Positions 1 through 8,834 of a stretch of 42,943 nt of DNA are shown here, one piece after another. The stretch comes from an uncultured Alphaproteobacteria bacterium (GTDB lineage: Bacteria > Pseudomonadota > Alphaproteobacteria > HIMB59 > GCA-002718135). The stretch's first letter is position 1; each line of letters starts with the position of its first letter. A model generated the notes under the pieces. That model was not told the DNA's origin, ran no database searches, and was given only the letters and a program-made list of their open reading frames with translations. A program made the translations under genes and the position numbers. The stretch lies in contig CACFLO010000008.1 in NCBI GenBank assembly GCA_902567135.1, positions 1 through 42,943 on the forward strand, in the 5' to 3' direction.

Positions 1-1
1 A

Positions 2-1015
2 AAAAATTGGATGGAATTAATTAAACCAAGTAAAATGGATGTGAATGTCCAGAATGATAGTAACAAGAAAGGTGTATTAATAGCTGAGCCTTTAGAAAGA
101 GGATTTGGACTAACATTAGGTAATGCAATCAGAAGAGTATTACTTTCATCACTTCAAGGAGCGGCGATAACTTCTGTAAAAATAAAAGGAGTTGTGCATG
201 AATTTTCAACAATACAAGGCGTAAAAGAAGATTTAACCGACATATTACTTAATCTTAAATCTGTAGCAGTTAAAGTGCATTCGCCAGGATTAAAAAAAAT
301 GTATATAAAATCATCTGGTTCTGGTGAAATAAGAGCGGGAAACTTTGAAACTGACTCTGAAACTGAAATTATGAATCCCGATCAATTAATAATGACTCTT
401 GATTCAAATGCAGATATTGAAATTGAAGCAAATATAGAAACTGGCAACGGTTATGTTTCAGCTGAAGTAGCAGAAGATGAAAACAAGGTAATAGGTGAAA
501 TTAAACTTGATGCAATGTTTAGTCCTGTAATTAGAGCGTCATATAAAGTTGAAAATAGTAGAGTAGGACAAGTTACTGACTATGATAAATTGATTTTTGA
601 GGTTGAAACAAACGGAGTTATAAGTCCAGACGACGCAATTGCTCTCGCTTCAAGAATATTACAAGATCAATTACAGCCATTTATTAACTTTGATGAACCA
701 GAAATCCAACATGATCAATCTTCTGCTGAAAAGCTCTCATTTAACTCAAATCTTCTAAAAAAAGTTGAAGAATTAGAATTGTCTGTAAGATCAGCTAATT
801 GTCTAAAGAATGACAATATAATATATATTGGTGATTTGGTTCAAAAATCAGAATCTGAAATGCTAAGAACGCCAAACTTTGGTAGAAAATCTTTAAATGA
901 AATTAAGGAAGTTTTACAGCAAATGGAGCTTAATTTAGGTATGTCAGTTCCTGATTGGCCTCCAGAAAATATTGATGATCTTGCAAAAAAATATGAGGAT
1001 CCATTTAATAAATAA
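2..1015 (+). CDS. rpoA: RNA polymerase subunit alpha (5' end outside window)
   Basis: Alpha subunit of RNA polymerase; its N-terminal domain assembles beta/beta' and its C-terminal domain contacts activators and UP elements. The first ATG is at 11, but the in-frame codons before it read K-N-W and continue into MELIKP, matching the usual alphaproteobacterial start (KNWQELIKP). The true start therefore lies upstream and the gene is 5'-partial. The assembly-domain motif [20 protein letters not shown] is at about residues 27-46 from the ATG, and the helix-hairpin-helix CTD ([16 protein letters not shown]) at about 288-303. rplQ follows after 6 bases, the standard end of the ribosomal protein operon. 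Confidence 0.97.
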   Translation, partial: KNWMELIKPSKMDVNVQNDSNKKGVLIAEPLERGFGLTLGNAIRRVLLSSLQGAAITSVKIKGVVHEFSTIQGVKEDLTDILLNLKSVAVKVHSPGLKKMYIKSSGSGEIRAGNFETDSETEIMNPDQLIMTLDSNADIEIEANIETGNGYVSAEVAEDENKVIGEIKLDAMFSPVIRASYKVENSRVGQVTDYDKLIFEVETNGVISPDDAIALASRILQDQLQPFINFDEPEIQHDQSSAEKLSFNSNLLKKVEELELSVRSANCLKNDNIIYIGDLVQKSESEMLRTPNFGRKSLNEIKEVLQQMELNLGMSVPDWPPENIDDLAKKYEDPFNK

Positions 1016-1021
1016 GTAAAT

Positions 1022-1456
1022 ATGAAGCATAATATTAAACATAGAAAATTAAATAGAACTTCTTCACATAGAAAGTCTTTATTAATGAACTTATCTAATT
1101 CACTTTTAAAGCATGAACAAATTACAACTACACTAGCTAAAGCAAAAGAGCTTAGACCATTTGTGGAGAAATTAATTTCCTTGGGCAAAAAAGGCGACTT
1201 AGCTGCAAGAAAAAAAACTATATCTATCCTTCAGGATGAAAAAATGTCCAAAAAACTTTTTGATAGTTTGGCTGACCGATACAAAGATCGAAGGGGTGGT
1301 TATACTAGAATCGTAAAGCTTGGTAATAGATATGGAGATAACGCGCCTACAGCTGTTATAGAGCTTGTTGATAGAGATGAGGATGCTAAAGGTTTAGACT
1401 CTGGTCCAGTTATAGAAAAGAAAACCACAGAAGAAGAACAGCTTCCTCAAAATTAA
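1022..1456 (+). CDS. rplQ: 50S ribosomal protein L17
   Basis: Ribosomal protein L17 of the large subunit. The N-terminus ([20 protein letters not shown]) and the segment [24 protein letters not shown] are diagnostic. At 144 aa it is a normal length for alphaproteobacteria, with a short acidic C-terminal tail (about residues 118-144) beyond the conserved core. It sits directly behind rpoA, as in most bacteria, and is followed after 2 bases by crcB, so it is probably co-transcribed with the ribosomal operon. Confidence 0.97.
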   Translation: MKHNIKHRKLNRTSSHRKSLLMNLSNSLLKHEQITTTLAKAKELRPFVEKLISLGKKGDLAARKKTISILQDEKMSKKLFDSLADRYKDRRGGYTRIVKLGNRYGDNAPTAVIELVDRDEDAKGLDSGPVIEKKTTEEEQLPQN

Positions 1457-1458
1457 AT

Positions 1459-1839
1459 TTGCTTAATTTTTTATTTGTTGCCATAGGCGGATCCATAGGG
1501 GCGTCTTTAAGATATTTTGCTTATTTATTTTTCAAAAATTATTTATTATCAAATTATCTATTTCTTAGTACGCTTTTTGTAAATATTGTCGGTTCTTTTT
1601 TAATTGGATATGCAATTATGTTAATGGAAAGTAAAAATTTATCTGTAGACTTTACAAAGTATTTTTTAATAATAGGAGTTTTAGGATCTTTTACAACATT
1701 TTCAACTTTTTCAATAGAAAGTGTTGATTTACTTTTAAGCAAAAAATTTTTTCACGCATTCTCTTATATGTTTCTCTCATTATCTTTATGTTTATTATTT
1801 ACTTTCATTGGTTTAAATTTTAATAAAATAATAAATTGA
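1459..1839 (+). CDS. crcB: CrcB/Fluc fluoride channel
   Basis: Small inner-membrane fluoride channel that lowers cytoplasmic fluoride; family members act as dual-topology dimers. It has 126 aa and four hydrophobic segments. The motif GGSIGASLRY is at about residues 10-19 and the conserved channel motif GSFTTFSTFS at about 75-84. The start is TTG at 1459, two bases after the rplQ stop; no in-frame ATG occurs before the conserved N-terminus. The stop TGA overlaps the TTG start of the next gene (TTGA), indicating translational coupling. Confidence 0.9.
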   Translation: MLNFLFVAIGGSIGASLRYFAYLFFKNYLLSNYLFLSTLFVNIVGSFLIGYAIMLMESKNLSVDFTKYFLIIGVLGSFTTFSTFSIESVDLLLSKKFFHAFSYMFLSLSLCLLFTFIGLNFNKIIN

Positions 1840-2726
1840 TAAAAAAAATAAAGATAAGTACAGATTCAGAAAATCAAAGACTTGATAAATTTTTAAAAAA
1901 ATCTTTTTCAAGCTTAACTCAAAGCTTTATTGAAAAAAATTTAAGAAAAAAAAATATTTTAGTAAATAATAAAATGTCAAAAGCTAAATATTTAATAAAT
2001 AAAAATGATTTAATAATTATAAAAAATTTTTCTAAAGAAATATATGCTGATAATAAAATGAAGAAAACAAATAAAAAAATCGATAGTTATTTAATTAAAA
2101 ATTTCGAACAATCTATCTTACATGAAAATAATAATTTTTTAGTTATAGATAAATGGTCAGGAATATCTACTCAAGGCGGAACTAATATTACTATTTCTGT
2201 TGATACTATAATTAAAAATATTTCTTCAAATTATAATTTAGTTCATAGGTTAGACAGAGAAACATCTGGACTATTATTAATTGCTAAAAATTTAAAATAC
2301 ACCAAAATTTTTGGTAAACTTTTTAGATTACAAAAAATAAAAAAAATTTATTTGGCTTTATGTGAAGGCAAACCTAAATTAAAAGAGTCGTATGTTGATT
2401 TGGCAATAAAAGATAAGGACATGAATACTAGCGTTCAAACAAAAACTTATTATAAAGTAATATCATATAATAAAAAAACATCACTTATACAATTTGAGCC
2501 AAAAACAGGTAAAAAACATCAATTACGAATTGTTGCTAAAAATCTTGGCTGCCCAATTGTTGGTGATAACAAATACAATCTTAATCAATCAAACAAACAA
2601 GAGAACTTAAAACTCAATGCTCATAAATTAGAATTTGATATAGAAAATATTGTTTTTAATTATAAATCAAAACTACCAAAAGATTTTACTGATTATGTAA
2701 AAAATAAACAAATAAGTTATTTTTGA
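1836..2726 (+). CDS. rluC: RluC/RluD-family 23S rRNA pseudouridine synthase
   Basis: Converts specific 23S rRNA uridines to pseudouridine. The N-terminal S4-like RNA-binding region (about 10-65) precedes the catalytic domain, whose hallmark VHRLDRETSGLLLIAKN carries the catalytic Asp140. The motif EPKTGKKHQLR near 220 is the usual substrate-binding segment. Length (296 aa) is normal. The TTG start overlaps the crcB stop. Base composition is extremely AT-rich, with many Lys/Asn codons. RluC fits the family best, but RluD or another subgroup cannot be excluded from sequence alone. The gene converges on lipB with a 5-base gap. Confidence 0.85.
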   Translation: MIKKIKISTDSENQRLDKFLKKSFSSLTQSFIEKNLRKKNILVNNKMSKAKYLINKNDLIIIKNFSKEIYADNKMKKTNKKIDSYLIKNFEQSILHENNNFLVIDKWSGISTQGGTNITISVDTIIKNISSNYNLVHRLDRETSGLLLIAKNLKYTKIFGKLFRLQKIKKIYLALCEGKPKLKESYVDLAIKDKDMNTSVQTKTYYKVISYNKKTSLIQFEPKTGKKHQLRIVAKNLGCPIVGDNKYNLNQSNKQENLKLNAHKLEFDIENIVFNYKSKLPKDFTDYVKNKQISYF

Positions 2727-2731
2727 TATTA

Positions 2732-3379
2732 TTATTTAAGATTTCTCAAGTTATTTAAAAATATTAGTGAAAATTCTTTATCAAAATTTTCTTCAGTTAT
2801 ATTAATATCTAATTCGTGCAATGATGTATTTTTAAAATTTTTAAGACCACATGCATCAATGAATTTATAATTATCCATTTTAGGGTTTATATTAAAACTT
2901 AATCCATGATAAGTTACCCAATTTTTTAATCTTAATCCAATAGCGCCAATTTTTTCTTCCTGATTAAATTTTTTTCCATTTTTACCAGTAACCCAAATTC
3001 CTACTCTTTCTTTATAAGTAGTAGAGTCTATTTGATAGTTTTTTAAAAAATCCATAAGTGATTTTTCAATAATAGTAATAAACTTTCTTATATCCTTTTT
3101 TTTATTGTTAAGATCTATCATAAAATAAACTATTCTTTGTCCTGGTCCATGATATGTTGTTTTTCCTCCTCGATTTGTTTTAACTATTCTTATTTTATTT
3201 TTTTTTACAATTTCATCTTCAGCAGCACTAGTTCCTTGCGTATAAATGTGGTCATGATTTAAAAACCAGATAAGTTCATTTTTAGATTTATTAAAAATTT
3301 GATTAACTCTATTCTGCATAAATTTTACTGAAGTCTCGTAGTGCACTAAATTATACTGTTTTTTTATTTCTATAGTCAT
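2732..3379 (-). CDS. lipB: Octanoyl-[ACP]:protein N-octanoyltransferase (LipB)
   Basis: Moves octanoyl groups from acyl carrier protein to the lipoyl domains of pyruvate and 2-oxoglutarate dehydrogenases and the glycine cleavage H protein, the first step of endogenous lipoate synthesis. Visible family motifs are GGKTTYHGPGQ (71-81), the catalytic Lys143 in KIGAIGLRLK, and the catalytic Cys177 in FIDACG. Length (215 aa) is normal. It is divergent from the tRNA-Leu gene and convergent with the pseudouridine synthase. lipA is not in the window. Confidence 0.93.
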   Translation of the reverse strand: MTIEIKKQYNLVHYETSVKFMQNRVNQIFNKSKNELIWFLNHDHIYTQGTSAAEDEIVKKNKIRIVKTNRGGKTTYHGPGQRIVYFMIDLNNKKKDIRKFITIIEKSLMDFLKNYQIDSTTYKERVGIWVTGKNGKKFNQEEKIGAIGLRLKNWVTYHGLSFNINPKMDNYKFIDACGLKNFKNTSLHELDINITEENFDKEFSLIFLNNLRNLK

Positions 3380-3392
3380 CGATTTAACTTTA

Positions 3393-3421
3393 TTGATATT
3401 ATTAACTTATCTGTTATTTAA
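3393..3421 (+). promoter_or_regulatory. Possible promoter of tRNA-Leu
   Basis: A TTGATA hexamer at 3393-3398 is followed at roughly 16-18 bases by an AT-rich TATTTA/ATTTAA segment around 3415-3421, about 15 bases before the mature tRNA 5' end. The -35 is good and the -10 weak. Assigned by position and pattern only. Confidence 0.35.
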
Positions 3422-3434
3422 TTCTAGTAAATAT

Positions 3435-3521
3435 GCGGCTGTGGCGGAATTGGTATACGCGCAGCGTTGAGGTCGCTGTGGGATTTATCCTGTGGAAGTT
3501 CAAGTCTTCTCAGCCGCACCA
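3435..3521 (+). tRNA. tRNA-Leu (anticodon GAG)
   Basis: Cloverleaf read directly: acceptor stem GCGGCTG (3435-3441) pairs with CAGCCGC (3511-3517), then discriminator A and an encoded CCA (3519-3521). The anticodon stem CAGCG/CGCTG encloses loop TTGAGGT, giving anticodon GAG at 3469-3471 (reads CUC/CUU). The long variable arm is typical of class II leucine tRNAs. The T arm GGAAG-TTCAAGT-CTTCT is intact. Total length with CCA is 87 bases. It lies between divergent lipB and gshA. Confidence 0.96.
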
Positions 3522-3555
3522 TCTACTTATTTTAAAATCATGATATAAGGGAATA

Positions 3556-4893
3556 ATGATTAATAAAAACCAACTAATAGAGTATTTTTATCAAGGCACT
3601 AAATCAAAAAATAAAATCAAAATTGGTGTTGAGCATGAAAAATTTATCTTAAATAAAGATACACTTCTTCCAGTTTCTTATGAGGAAAAAAATGGCATTA
3701 AAAACATTTTAGAAAAACTTACTTTAACAGGATGGAAACCTTTCTATGATGATAACCAACAAACTATTATTGCGCTTAAAAAGGGGAAAGAAGCAATTAC
3801 ATTAGAGCCAGGTGGACAAATTGAATTATCGGGTGCTCCGTTAGATAATATTCATGAAACTTGTGAAGAAACTACCAATCACCTTAGAGAGTTAAAGAAA
3901 CTTGGTAATGAATTTAATTTTATTTTATTAGGAATGGGTGTGGAGCCTAATTTAGCATTAGATGATTTTCCATGGATGCCAAAGCAACGTTATGGAATAA
4001 TGAAAAAATACATGAAGAAAGTTGGCACCCTAGGTCAGCATATGATGAAACGTACATGCACTAATCAGGTTAACATAGACTATTCTTCTGAGGAAGATAT
4101 GGTTGAAAAGTTCAGAATTATGTTAAATCTTGAGGCAATTGCAACAGCAATGTTCTCCAACTCTCCTTTTGATCAAGGTAAAATTTCTAAATATAAAAGT
4201 TTACGTTCACATTTTTGGCATAATACTGATGCTGACAGAACAGGATTATTACCATTTGTTTTTGAAAAAGATTTTAATTTTGAAAACTATGCAAATTATG
4301 CTTGGAACGTACCGATGTACTTCATCAATAGAGATAATAAATACATAGATATGACAAAATATACTTTTAAGGATTACCTTGAAGGTAAATCAATTGACAT
4401 TAAACATGAAGCTACTTTGAAAGATTGGGAAGATCATTTAACAACCTTATTTCCTCAAGCTAGATTAAAACAGTATTTGGAAATACGATCAATGGATGCA
4501 TGCAATTGGGATTTAATTTGCTCTCAGCCAGCTTTTTGGATTGGAATTTTATATGATGATGAAATATCTAATAAAATAAATGAAATTACTGAAGGTTGGT
4601 CTGAAGAAGATAGAGAATTTTTAAATAAACGCGTTCCTGAGGAAGGTTTACAAACTGAATTTAAAGGAAAAAAATTAATTTCTTACGCAAAAGAATTTTT
4701 TAACCTATCAAAAAAGGGTTTAGTCAAAAGAAATTACTTGTCCAAGAATGGTGAGTTTGATGAGTCTATACATATGAAAGATCTAGAGAAAAATTTAGAA
4801 AATGGTTTTTCTCCAGCTGATTGTCTAATTAACAAATTTAATTTGAGTTGGAGTAACTCTTTAATGCCCATTTATAAAGAATTGATTTTTTAA
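3556..4893 (+). CDS. gshA: Glutamate-cysteine ligase
   Basis: First and limiting step of glutathione synthesis: ATP-dependent ligation of glutamate and cysteine. The protein (445 aa) belongs to the GCS2 type shared by plants and alphaproteobacteria, not the longer E. coli type. Supporting segments are GVEHEKFIL (about 24-32), LEPGGQIELSGAPL (about 92-105), the Arg-rich HMMKRTCTNQVNIDY region (about 162-176) and LEIRSMDACNW near 309. The ATG at 3556 follows an AAGG element. The stop overlaps the gshB start (TAATG), so both steps of glutathione synthesis are coupled. Confidence 0.93.
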   Translation: MINKNQLIEYFYQGTKSKNKIKIGVEHEKFILNKDTLLPVSYEEKNGIKNILEKLTLTGWKPFYDDNQQTIIALKKGKEAITLEPGGQIELSGAPLDNIHETCEETTNHLRELKKLGNEFNFILLGMGVEPNLALDDFPWMPKQRYGIMKKYMKKVGTLGQHMMKRTCTNQVNIDYSSEEDMVEKFRIMLNLEAIATAMFSNSPFDQGKISKYKSLRSHFWHNTDADRTGLLPFVFEKDFNFENYANYAWNVPMYFINRDNKYIDMTKYTFKDYLEGKSIDIKHEATLKDWEDHLTTLFPQARLKQYLEIRSMDACNWDLICSQPAFWIGILYDDEISNKINEITEGWSEEDREFLNKRVPEEGLQTEFKGKKLISYAKEFFNLSKKGLVKRNYLSKNGEFDESIHMKDLEKNLENGFSPADCLINKFNLSWSNSLMPIYKELIF

Positions 4894-5834
4894 TGAGACA
4901 CAAAATTGCAATTCAAATGGATGACATAAAAACCATCGACTATGCTTATGATTCTTCTTTTATGATTGGCTTAGAAGGCCAAAAAAGAAATTATGAATTA
5001 TTCGTTTATCACCCAAATGATTTATTTTTAGATTCAGGAATTGTAAAGGCTAATGGATTTTATATAGAGCTAATTGATCAAGATAAAGATTATTTTAAAT
5101 TCATATCAGATAAAATTGAAATCGAATTAGCAGAATTTAGTTTTATATTTTTAAGGCAAGATCCTCCATTTAACATGCATTATATTACCTCTACTTATTT
5201 GTTGGATTGTTTACCAAAAAATACAATCGTTATAAATAATCCAACAAGCGTTAGAAATTGTGCTGAAAAAATTCTTCCATTTAAATTTACAGAATTTATG
5301 CCACCAACTTTAATTTCGCAAAAAGTTGATGATATTAATATTTTTTTAAATATTCATAAAGACATCATAACAAAACCTTTGTATGGTAATGGTGGTGAAG
5401 GAATACACAGAAGTAAAGAGGGGCATTTAGAAGGACTTGATACAGATAGACAATATTTTGAAATGCCAATTATGGCTCAAAAATATATTCCTGAAATAAT
5501 TGATGGCGATAGAAGAATAATTTTTATTGATGGAGAGTATGTTGGCTCTGTTGCAAGAATTCCATCCAAAGGAAGTATTAAAGCAAATTTTCACGCTGGT
5601 GGTTTGGCTAAAAAGACCGAACTAGTTTATCGTGATAAAGAAATAGTCAACACAATTGGAAAAGAATTAAAAGAGCTTGATCTTTTTTTTGTAGGAATTG
5701 ATATTATTGGTAATTATCTTACTGAAATTAATGTAACTTCACCAACTGGCATTAAACAAATTAACAAGTTAAATAACGTTAAATTAGAGCAAGTTTTCTG
5801 GGATAAACTTGAAGCAAAATATAAAATAGTTTAA
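4893..5834 (+). CDS. gshB: Glutathione synthetase
   Basis: ATP-grasp enzyme joining gamma-glutamylcysteine and glycine to glutathione. The N-terminal domain contains QMDDIKTIDYAYDSSF, and the ATP-grasp part shows ITKPLYGNGGEGI (about 161-173), GDRRIIFIDGEYVGSVAR (about 205-222) and the metal-binding end EINVTSPTGIKQI (about 284-296). Length (313 aa) is normal for bacterial GshB. It is translationally coupled to gshA by a one-base overlap. Confidence 0.95.
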   Translation: MRHKIAIQMDDIKTIDYAYDSSFMIGLEGQKRNYELFVYHPNDLFLDSGIVKANGFYIELIDQDKDYFKFISDKIEIELAEFSFIFLRQDPPFNMHYITSTYLLDCLPKNTIVINNPTSVRNCAEKILPFKFTEFMPPTLISQKVDDINIFLNIHKDIITKPLYGNGGEGIHRSKEGHLEGLDTDRQYFEMPIMAQKYIPEIIDGDRRIIFIDGEYVGSVARIPSKGSIKANFHAGGLAKKTELVYRDKEIVNTIGKELKELDLFFVGIDIIGNYLTEINVTSPTGIKQINKLNNVKLEQVFWDKLEAKYKIV

Positions 5835-5858
5835 AGAGTAGTCAATAAAGGAACTTAT

Positions 5859-6422
5859 ATGAATAATAGTAGAATATTAATTAATAATTTAAAAATCTTT
5901 CAAGGCATTAATCAAAATGTAATTAATGTACTTCTAATTCTTTTTGGGACACTTTTATTAACTATTTCAGCAAAAGTACAAGTTCCGTTCTGGCCAGTCC
6001 CGATGACCATGCAAACATTTGTAGTATTTTTAATTGGCTCAACATATGGTGTTCGTTTATCTTTTTTAACTTTAGTTGCTTACTTGATTGAAGGCGCTAT
6101 CGGATTGCCAGTATTTGCTGCTGGAGGAGGTATTTTGTATCTTACTGGGCCAACTGCAGGATACTTATATGGCATGACTATTGCAGCAGTTATTATAAGT
6201 TACTTTGCAAATCAAGGTTACAGCACATCATACTTAAAATCTTTTATAAGCATTATAATTGGATCTGCTATAATTTTTGCTTTAGGAGTTTTGTATCTAG
6301 GTTCAATCATTGGATATAATAAAGCAATACAAGCTGGCTTATTACCATTTATTCCAAGTGAATTATTTAAAATAGCTCTAGCTGTTTTATTAATACCTAC
6401 TCTAAATAAATTTATAAAATAA
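5859..6422 (+). CDS. bioY: BioY biotin-uptake S component
   Basis: Substrate-binding membrane subunit of a biotin transporter. It has 187 aa with about six hydrophobic helices and the BioY signature segments VPFWPVPMTMQTFVVFL (about 42-58) and GLPVFAAGGG...LTGPTAGYLYG (about 81-107). No ECF ATPase or EcfT gene is adjacent, so it must use a shared module or act alone, as described for some BioY proteins. An AAGGA element precedes the ATG. Its presence suggests the cell scavenges biotin; whether it can also make it is not visible here. Confidence 0.92.
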   Translation: MNNSRILINNLKIFQGINQNVINVLLILFGTLLLTISAKVQVPFWPVPMTMQTFVVFLIGSTYGVRLSFLTLVAYLIEGAIGLPVFAAGGGILYLTGPTAGYLYGMTIAAVIISYFANQGYSTSYLKSFISIIIGSAIIFALGVLYLGSIIGYNKAIQAGLLPFIPSELFKIALAVLLIPTLNKFIK

Positions 6423-6429
6423 ATTTTAC

Positions 6430-7320
6430 ATGAAAATAGGAATTGATCTCGGTGGGACGAAGACCGAGGGAATTTTAATTGATGACTCAGGAAAAGAGCT
6501 TTCAAGAACGAGAATTAAAACTGAAAAAAATTATGATGGAACAATAAAGGGCATAATTTCTATAGTTAAAAAATTTGAAAATGATTTTGGCAATTCTAAA
6601 TCTGTTGGTATTGGAATGCCAGGAGCAGTATCTACAGACTCAGCTTTAGTAAAAAATGCTAACTCAATATGGTTAAATGGTAAACCATTTAAAACAGATT
6701 TAGAAAAAGAACTTAATAAAAATATAAACTTAGAAAATGATGCTAACTGTTTTACTTTATCAGAAGCAGTTGATGGAGCTGGGAAAGATCATGCAGTTGT
6801 ATTTGGGGTAATAATTGGCACAGGCACTGGTGGCGGAATTTCTATAAACCAAAAAGTTCTTACTGGTAAAAATAATATTGCTGGAGAGTGGGGCCATATA
6901 AGTTTACCTAATAGGTCTGATGATGAAAAAAAATTTGTAAAACAATGCTATTGTGAAAAAAGTGGTTGTATGGAAACATATGTTTCCGGCCCTGGTTTTG
7001 CAAGTTGTTTCAATCTTAAACATAAAACTAATTATGATTCCCACGCCATTTTAGAAGAATTTAAGAGTAATGATCAAAGAGCAATTAAAGCATTAGACAC
7101 TTATGTTGATCATCTAGCAAGAGGATTATCTTTAGTCTGCAATATTTTAGATCCAGATATTATTGTTTTAGGTGGAGGAATGTCTAATATTTCTTACATT
7201 TACGATCATATAGATACTTCATTAAAAAAATATATTTTTAGTGATACATTTAATACAAAAGTTGTTAAAAATATACACGGCGACTCTGGAGGTGTAAGAG
7301 GAGCTGCTTGGCTCTCTTAA
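6430..7320 (+). CDS. ROK-family sugar kinase (fructokinase-like)
   Basis: Cytoplasmic ATP-dependent hexose kinase of the ROK family. The phosphate-binding start GIDLGGTKTEG (4-14), catalytic Asp104 in LENDANC, GTGTGGGI (130-137), zinc-site H156 (GEWGH) and the cysteine cluster C173/C175/C180 (CYCEKSGCMETY) are all present. Length (296 aa) matches Mak/NagK-type kinases. Fructose, mannose or N-acetylglucosamine are all possible substrates. The stop shares the bases TTAA with the stop of the convergent aldehyde dehydrogenase. Confidence 0.85.
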   Translation: MKIGIDLGGTKTEGILIDDSGKELSRTRIKTEKNYDGTIKGIISIVKKFENDFGNSKSVGIGMPGAVSTDSALVKNANSIWLNGKPFKTDLEKELNKNINLENDANCFTLSEAVDGAGKDHAVVFGVIIGTGTGGGISINQKVLTGKNNIAGEWGHISLPNRSDDEKKFVKQCYCEKSGCMETYVSGPGFASCFNLKHKTNYDSHAILEEFKSNDQRAIKALDTYVDHLARGLSLVCNILDPDIIVLGGGMSNISYIYDHIDTSLKKYIFSDTFNTKVVKNIHGDSGGVRGAAWLS

Positions 7321-8768
7321 ATACCAGCCATTGAAATGTATTTAATATTTAAATAATCATCTAAACCATATCGAGAACCTTCTCTTCCAAGTCCAGATTC
7401 TTTAACCCCTCCAAAAGGTATTTCTGCCTTTGTTGTTAAACCAGTATTAACGCCTACCATTCCGTATTCTAAAGCTTCAGCTACCCTCCATATTCTTCCA
7501 ATATCTCTTGAATAAAAATATGAAGCAAGACCATAAGGAGTATCATTCGCAAGCTTAATTACTTCTTCATCTGTGCTAAACTTATACAAAGGTGCTACTG
7601 GGCCAAAAGTTTCTTCATAAGTAATTTTTGCTTTAGTCGTCACATTAGAGAGAACAGTTGGTTGAAAGAAGTTGCCACCAAGTGGGTGTATATCTCCTCC
7701 TACTGCAACTTTTGCTCCTTGATTTACCGCATCTTTAACTTGATCAAGAACTTTCATTAAAGAGGGTTGGTCAATAAGTGGGCCAGAAACTGTTTCTTCT
7801 TCTAAACCATTTCCAACTTTTATCTTATTTACTTCTTGAGTGAATTTATCTAAAAATTCATCATATACTTTTTCATGAACGAAAATTCTATTTGCACATA
7901 TGCAAGTTTGACCAGAATTTCTAAACTTACTCTGCATAGCCCCAGTTACTGCCTCATCTATATTAGCATCTTCAAACACAACAAATGGTGCATGACCTCC
8001 TAATTCCATTGATACTTTTTTAACAGTAGATGCACTTTGTTGTAAAAGAACCTTGCCAACTTCTGTAGAGCCAGTAAATGATATTTTTTTAACTATTGGA
8101 TTTTCAGTTAATTCTTTACCAATTGCTGCTGCAGATCCAGTGATAATATTAATTACCCCATCAGGAAAACCTGCTTCTTTAGCTAAAACACCAAGAGCAA
8201 GTGCTGAATAAGGAGTTTGACTAGCCGGCTTTATAACAACAGTACATCCAACAGCAAGTGCAGGAGCACATTTTCTAGTAATCATTGTACTTGGAAAATT
8301 CCATGGAGTAATTGCACCTACTACGCCAACAGGTTGTTTTATAATTACAATTCTTCTATCTGGCATTGGATCAGGGATGATATCGCCATAAACTCTTTTT
8401 CCTTCTTCTGCATAAAAATCAATATATGTAACTCCCATCAGGATCTCACCTTTTGCTTCAGCTAGAGGTTTACCTTGCTCTAAAGTCATAATTCTAGCCA
8501 AGTCATCGACATTTTGCTCAATTAATCTTGCCCATTTTTGCAGTATAATAGATCTTTCTTTTGCAGTTTTATCTCTCCAATTTGGAAATGCATCTTGTGC
8601 TTCTTTTATTGCTTTATTAGTTTCAGATGTTGAACATTTAGGAACTTCGCCAATTATTTCATTGATAGCAGGATTGTCGACTTTAATCTTTTCACCAGAA
8701 TCACTATCTATCCATTTACCACCAACAAAACAACTTTCTTTAAAAAGTGCTTTATTTTTTAGTTCCAT
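7317..8768 (-). CDS. gabD: Succinate/aspartate-semialdehyde dehydrogenase (GabD/DoeC-type)
   Basis: NAD(P)-dependent aldehyde dehydrogenase, 483 aa. The cofactor region TPWNFPS (about 154-160), general base E255 in MELGGHAPF and catalytic Cys289 in SGQTCICANR are intact; CICANR and the substrate-loop composition are typical of succinate-semialdehyde dehydrogenases. In known ectoine clusters (DoeC/Ssd) relatives of this type oxidise aspartate semialdehyde to aspartate, so its place at the head of an ectoine island makes that role likely; GABA breakdown is the alternative. It is divergent from the amidinotransferase operon and has a strong ribosome binding site, AGAGGAG at 8774-8780. Confidence 0.85.
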   Translation of the reverse strand: MELKNKALFKESCFVGGKWIDSDSGEKIKVDNPAINEIIGEVPKCSTSETNKAIKEAQDAFPNWRDKTAKERSIILQKWARLIEQNVDDLARIMTLEQGKPLAEAKGEILMGVTYIDFYAEEGKRVYGDIIPDPMPDRRIVIIKQPVGVVGAITPWNFPSTMITRKCAPALAVGCTVVIKPASQTPYSALALGVLAKEAGFPDGVINIITGSAAAIGKELTENPIVKKISFTGSTEVGKVLLQQSASTVKKVSMELGGHAPFVVFEDANIDEAVTGAMQSKFRNSGQTCICANRIFVHEKVYDEFLDKFTQEVNKIKVGNGLEEETVSGPLIDQPSLMKVLDQVKDAVNQGAKVAVGGDIHPLGGNFFQPTVLSNVTTKAKITYEETFGPVAPLYKFSTDEEVIKLANDTPYGLASYFYSRDIGRIWRVAEALEYGMVGVNTGLTTKAEIPFGGVKESGLGREGSRYGLDDYLNIKYISMAGI

Positions 8769-8834
8769 ATTTACTCCTCTTATTTATGCATTTACTAGAT
8801 TACACTTTTTAACTTTTAATTTATAGAGGTAAAT

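Noticed and set aside
841-1188. Minus-strand frame of 115 codons across the rpoA/rplQ junction
   Set aside because: Shadow of two certain genes; no ribosome binding site and no recognisable protein features. The same applies to the other short frames lying within real genes throughout the window.
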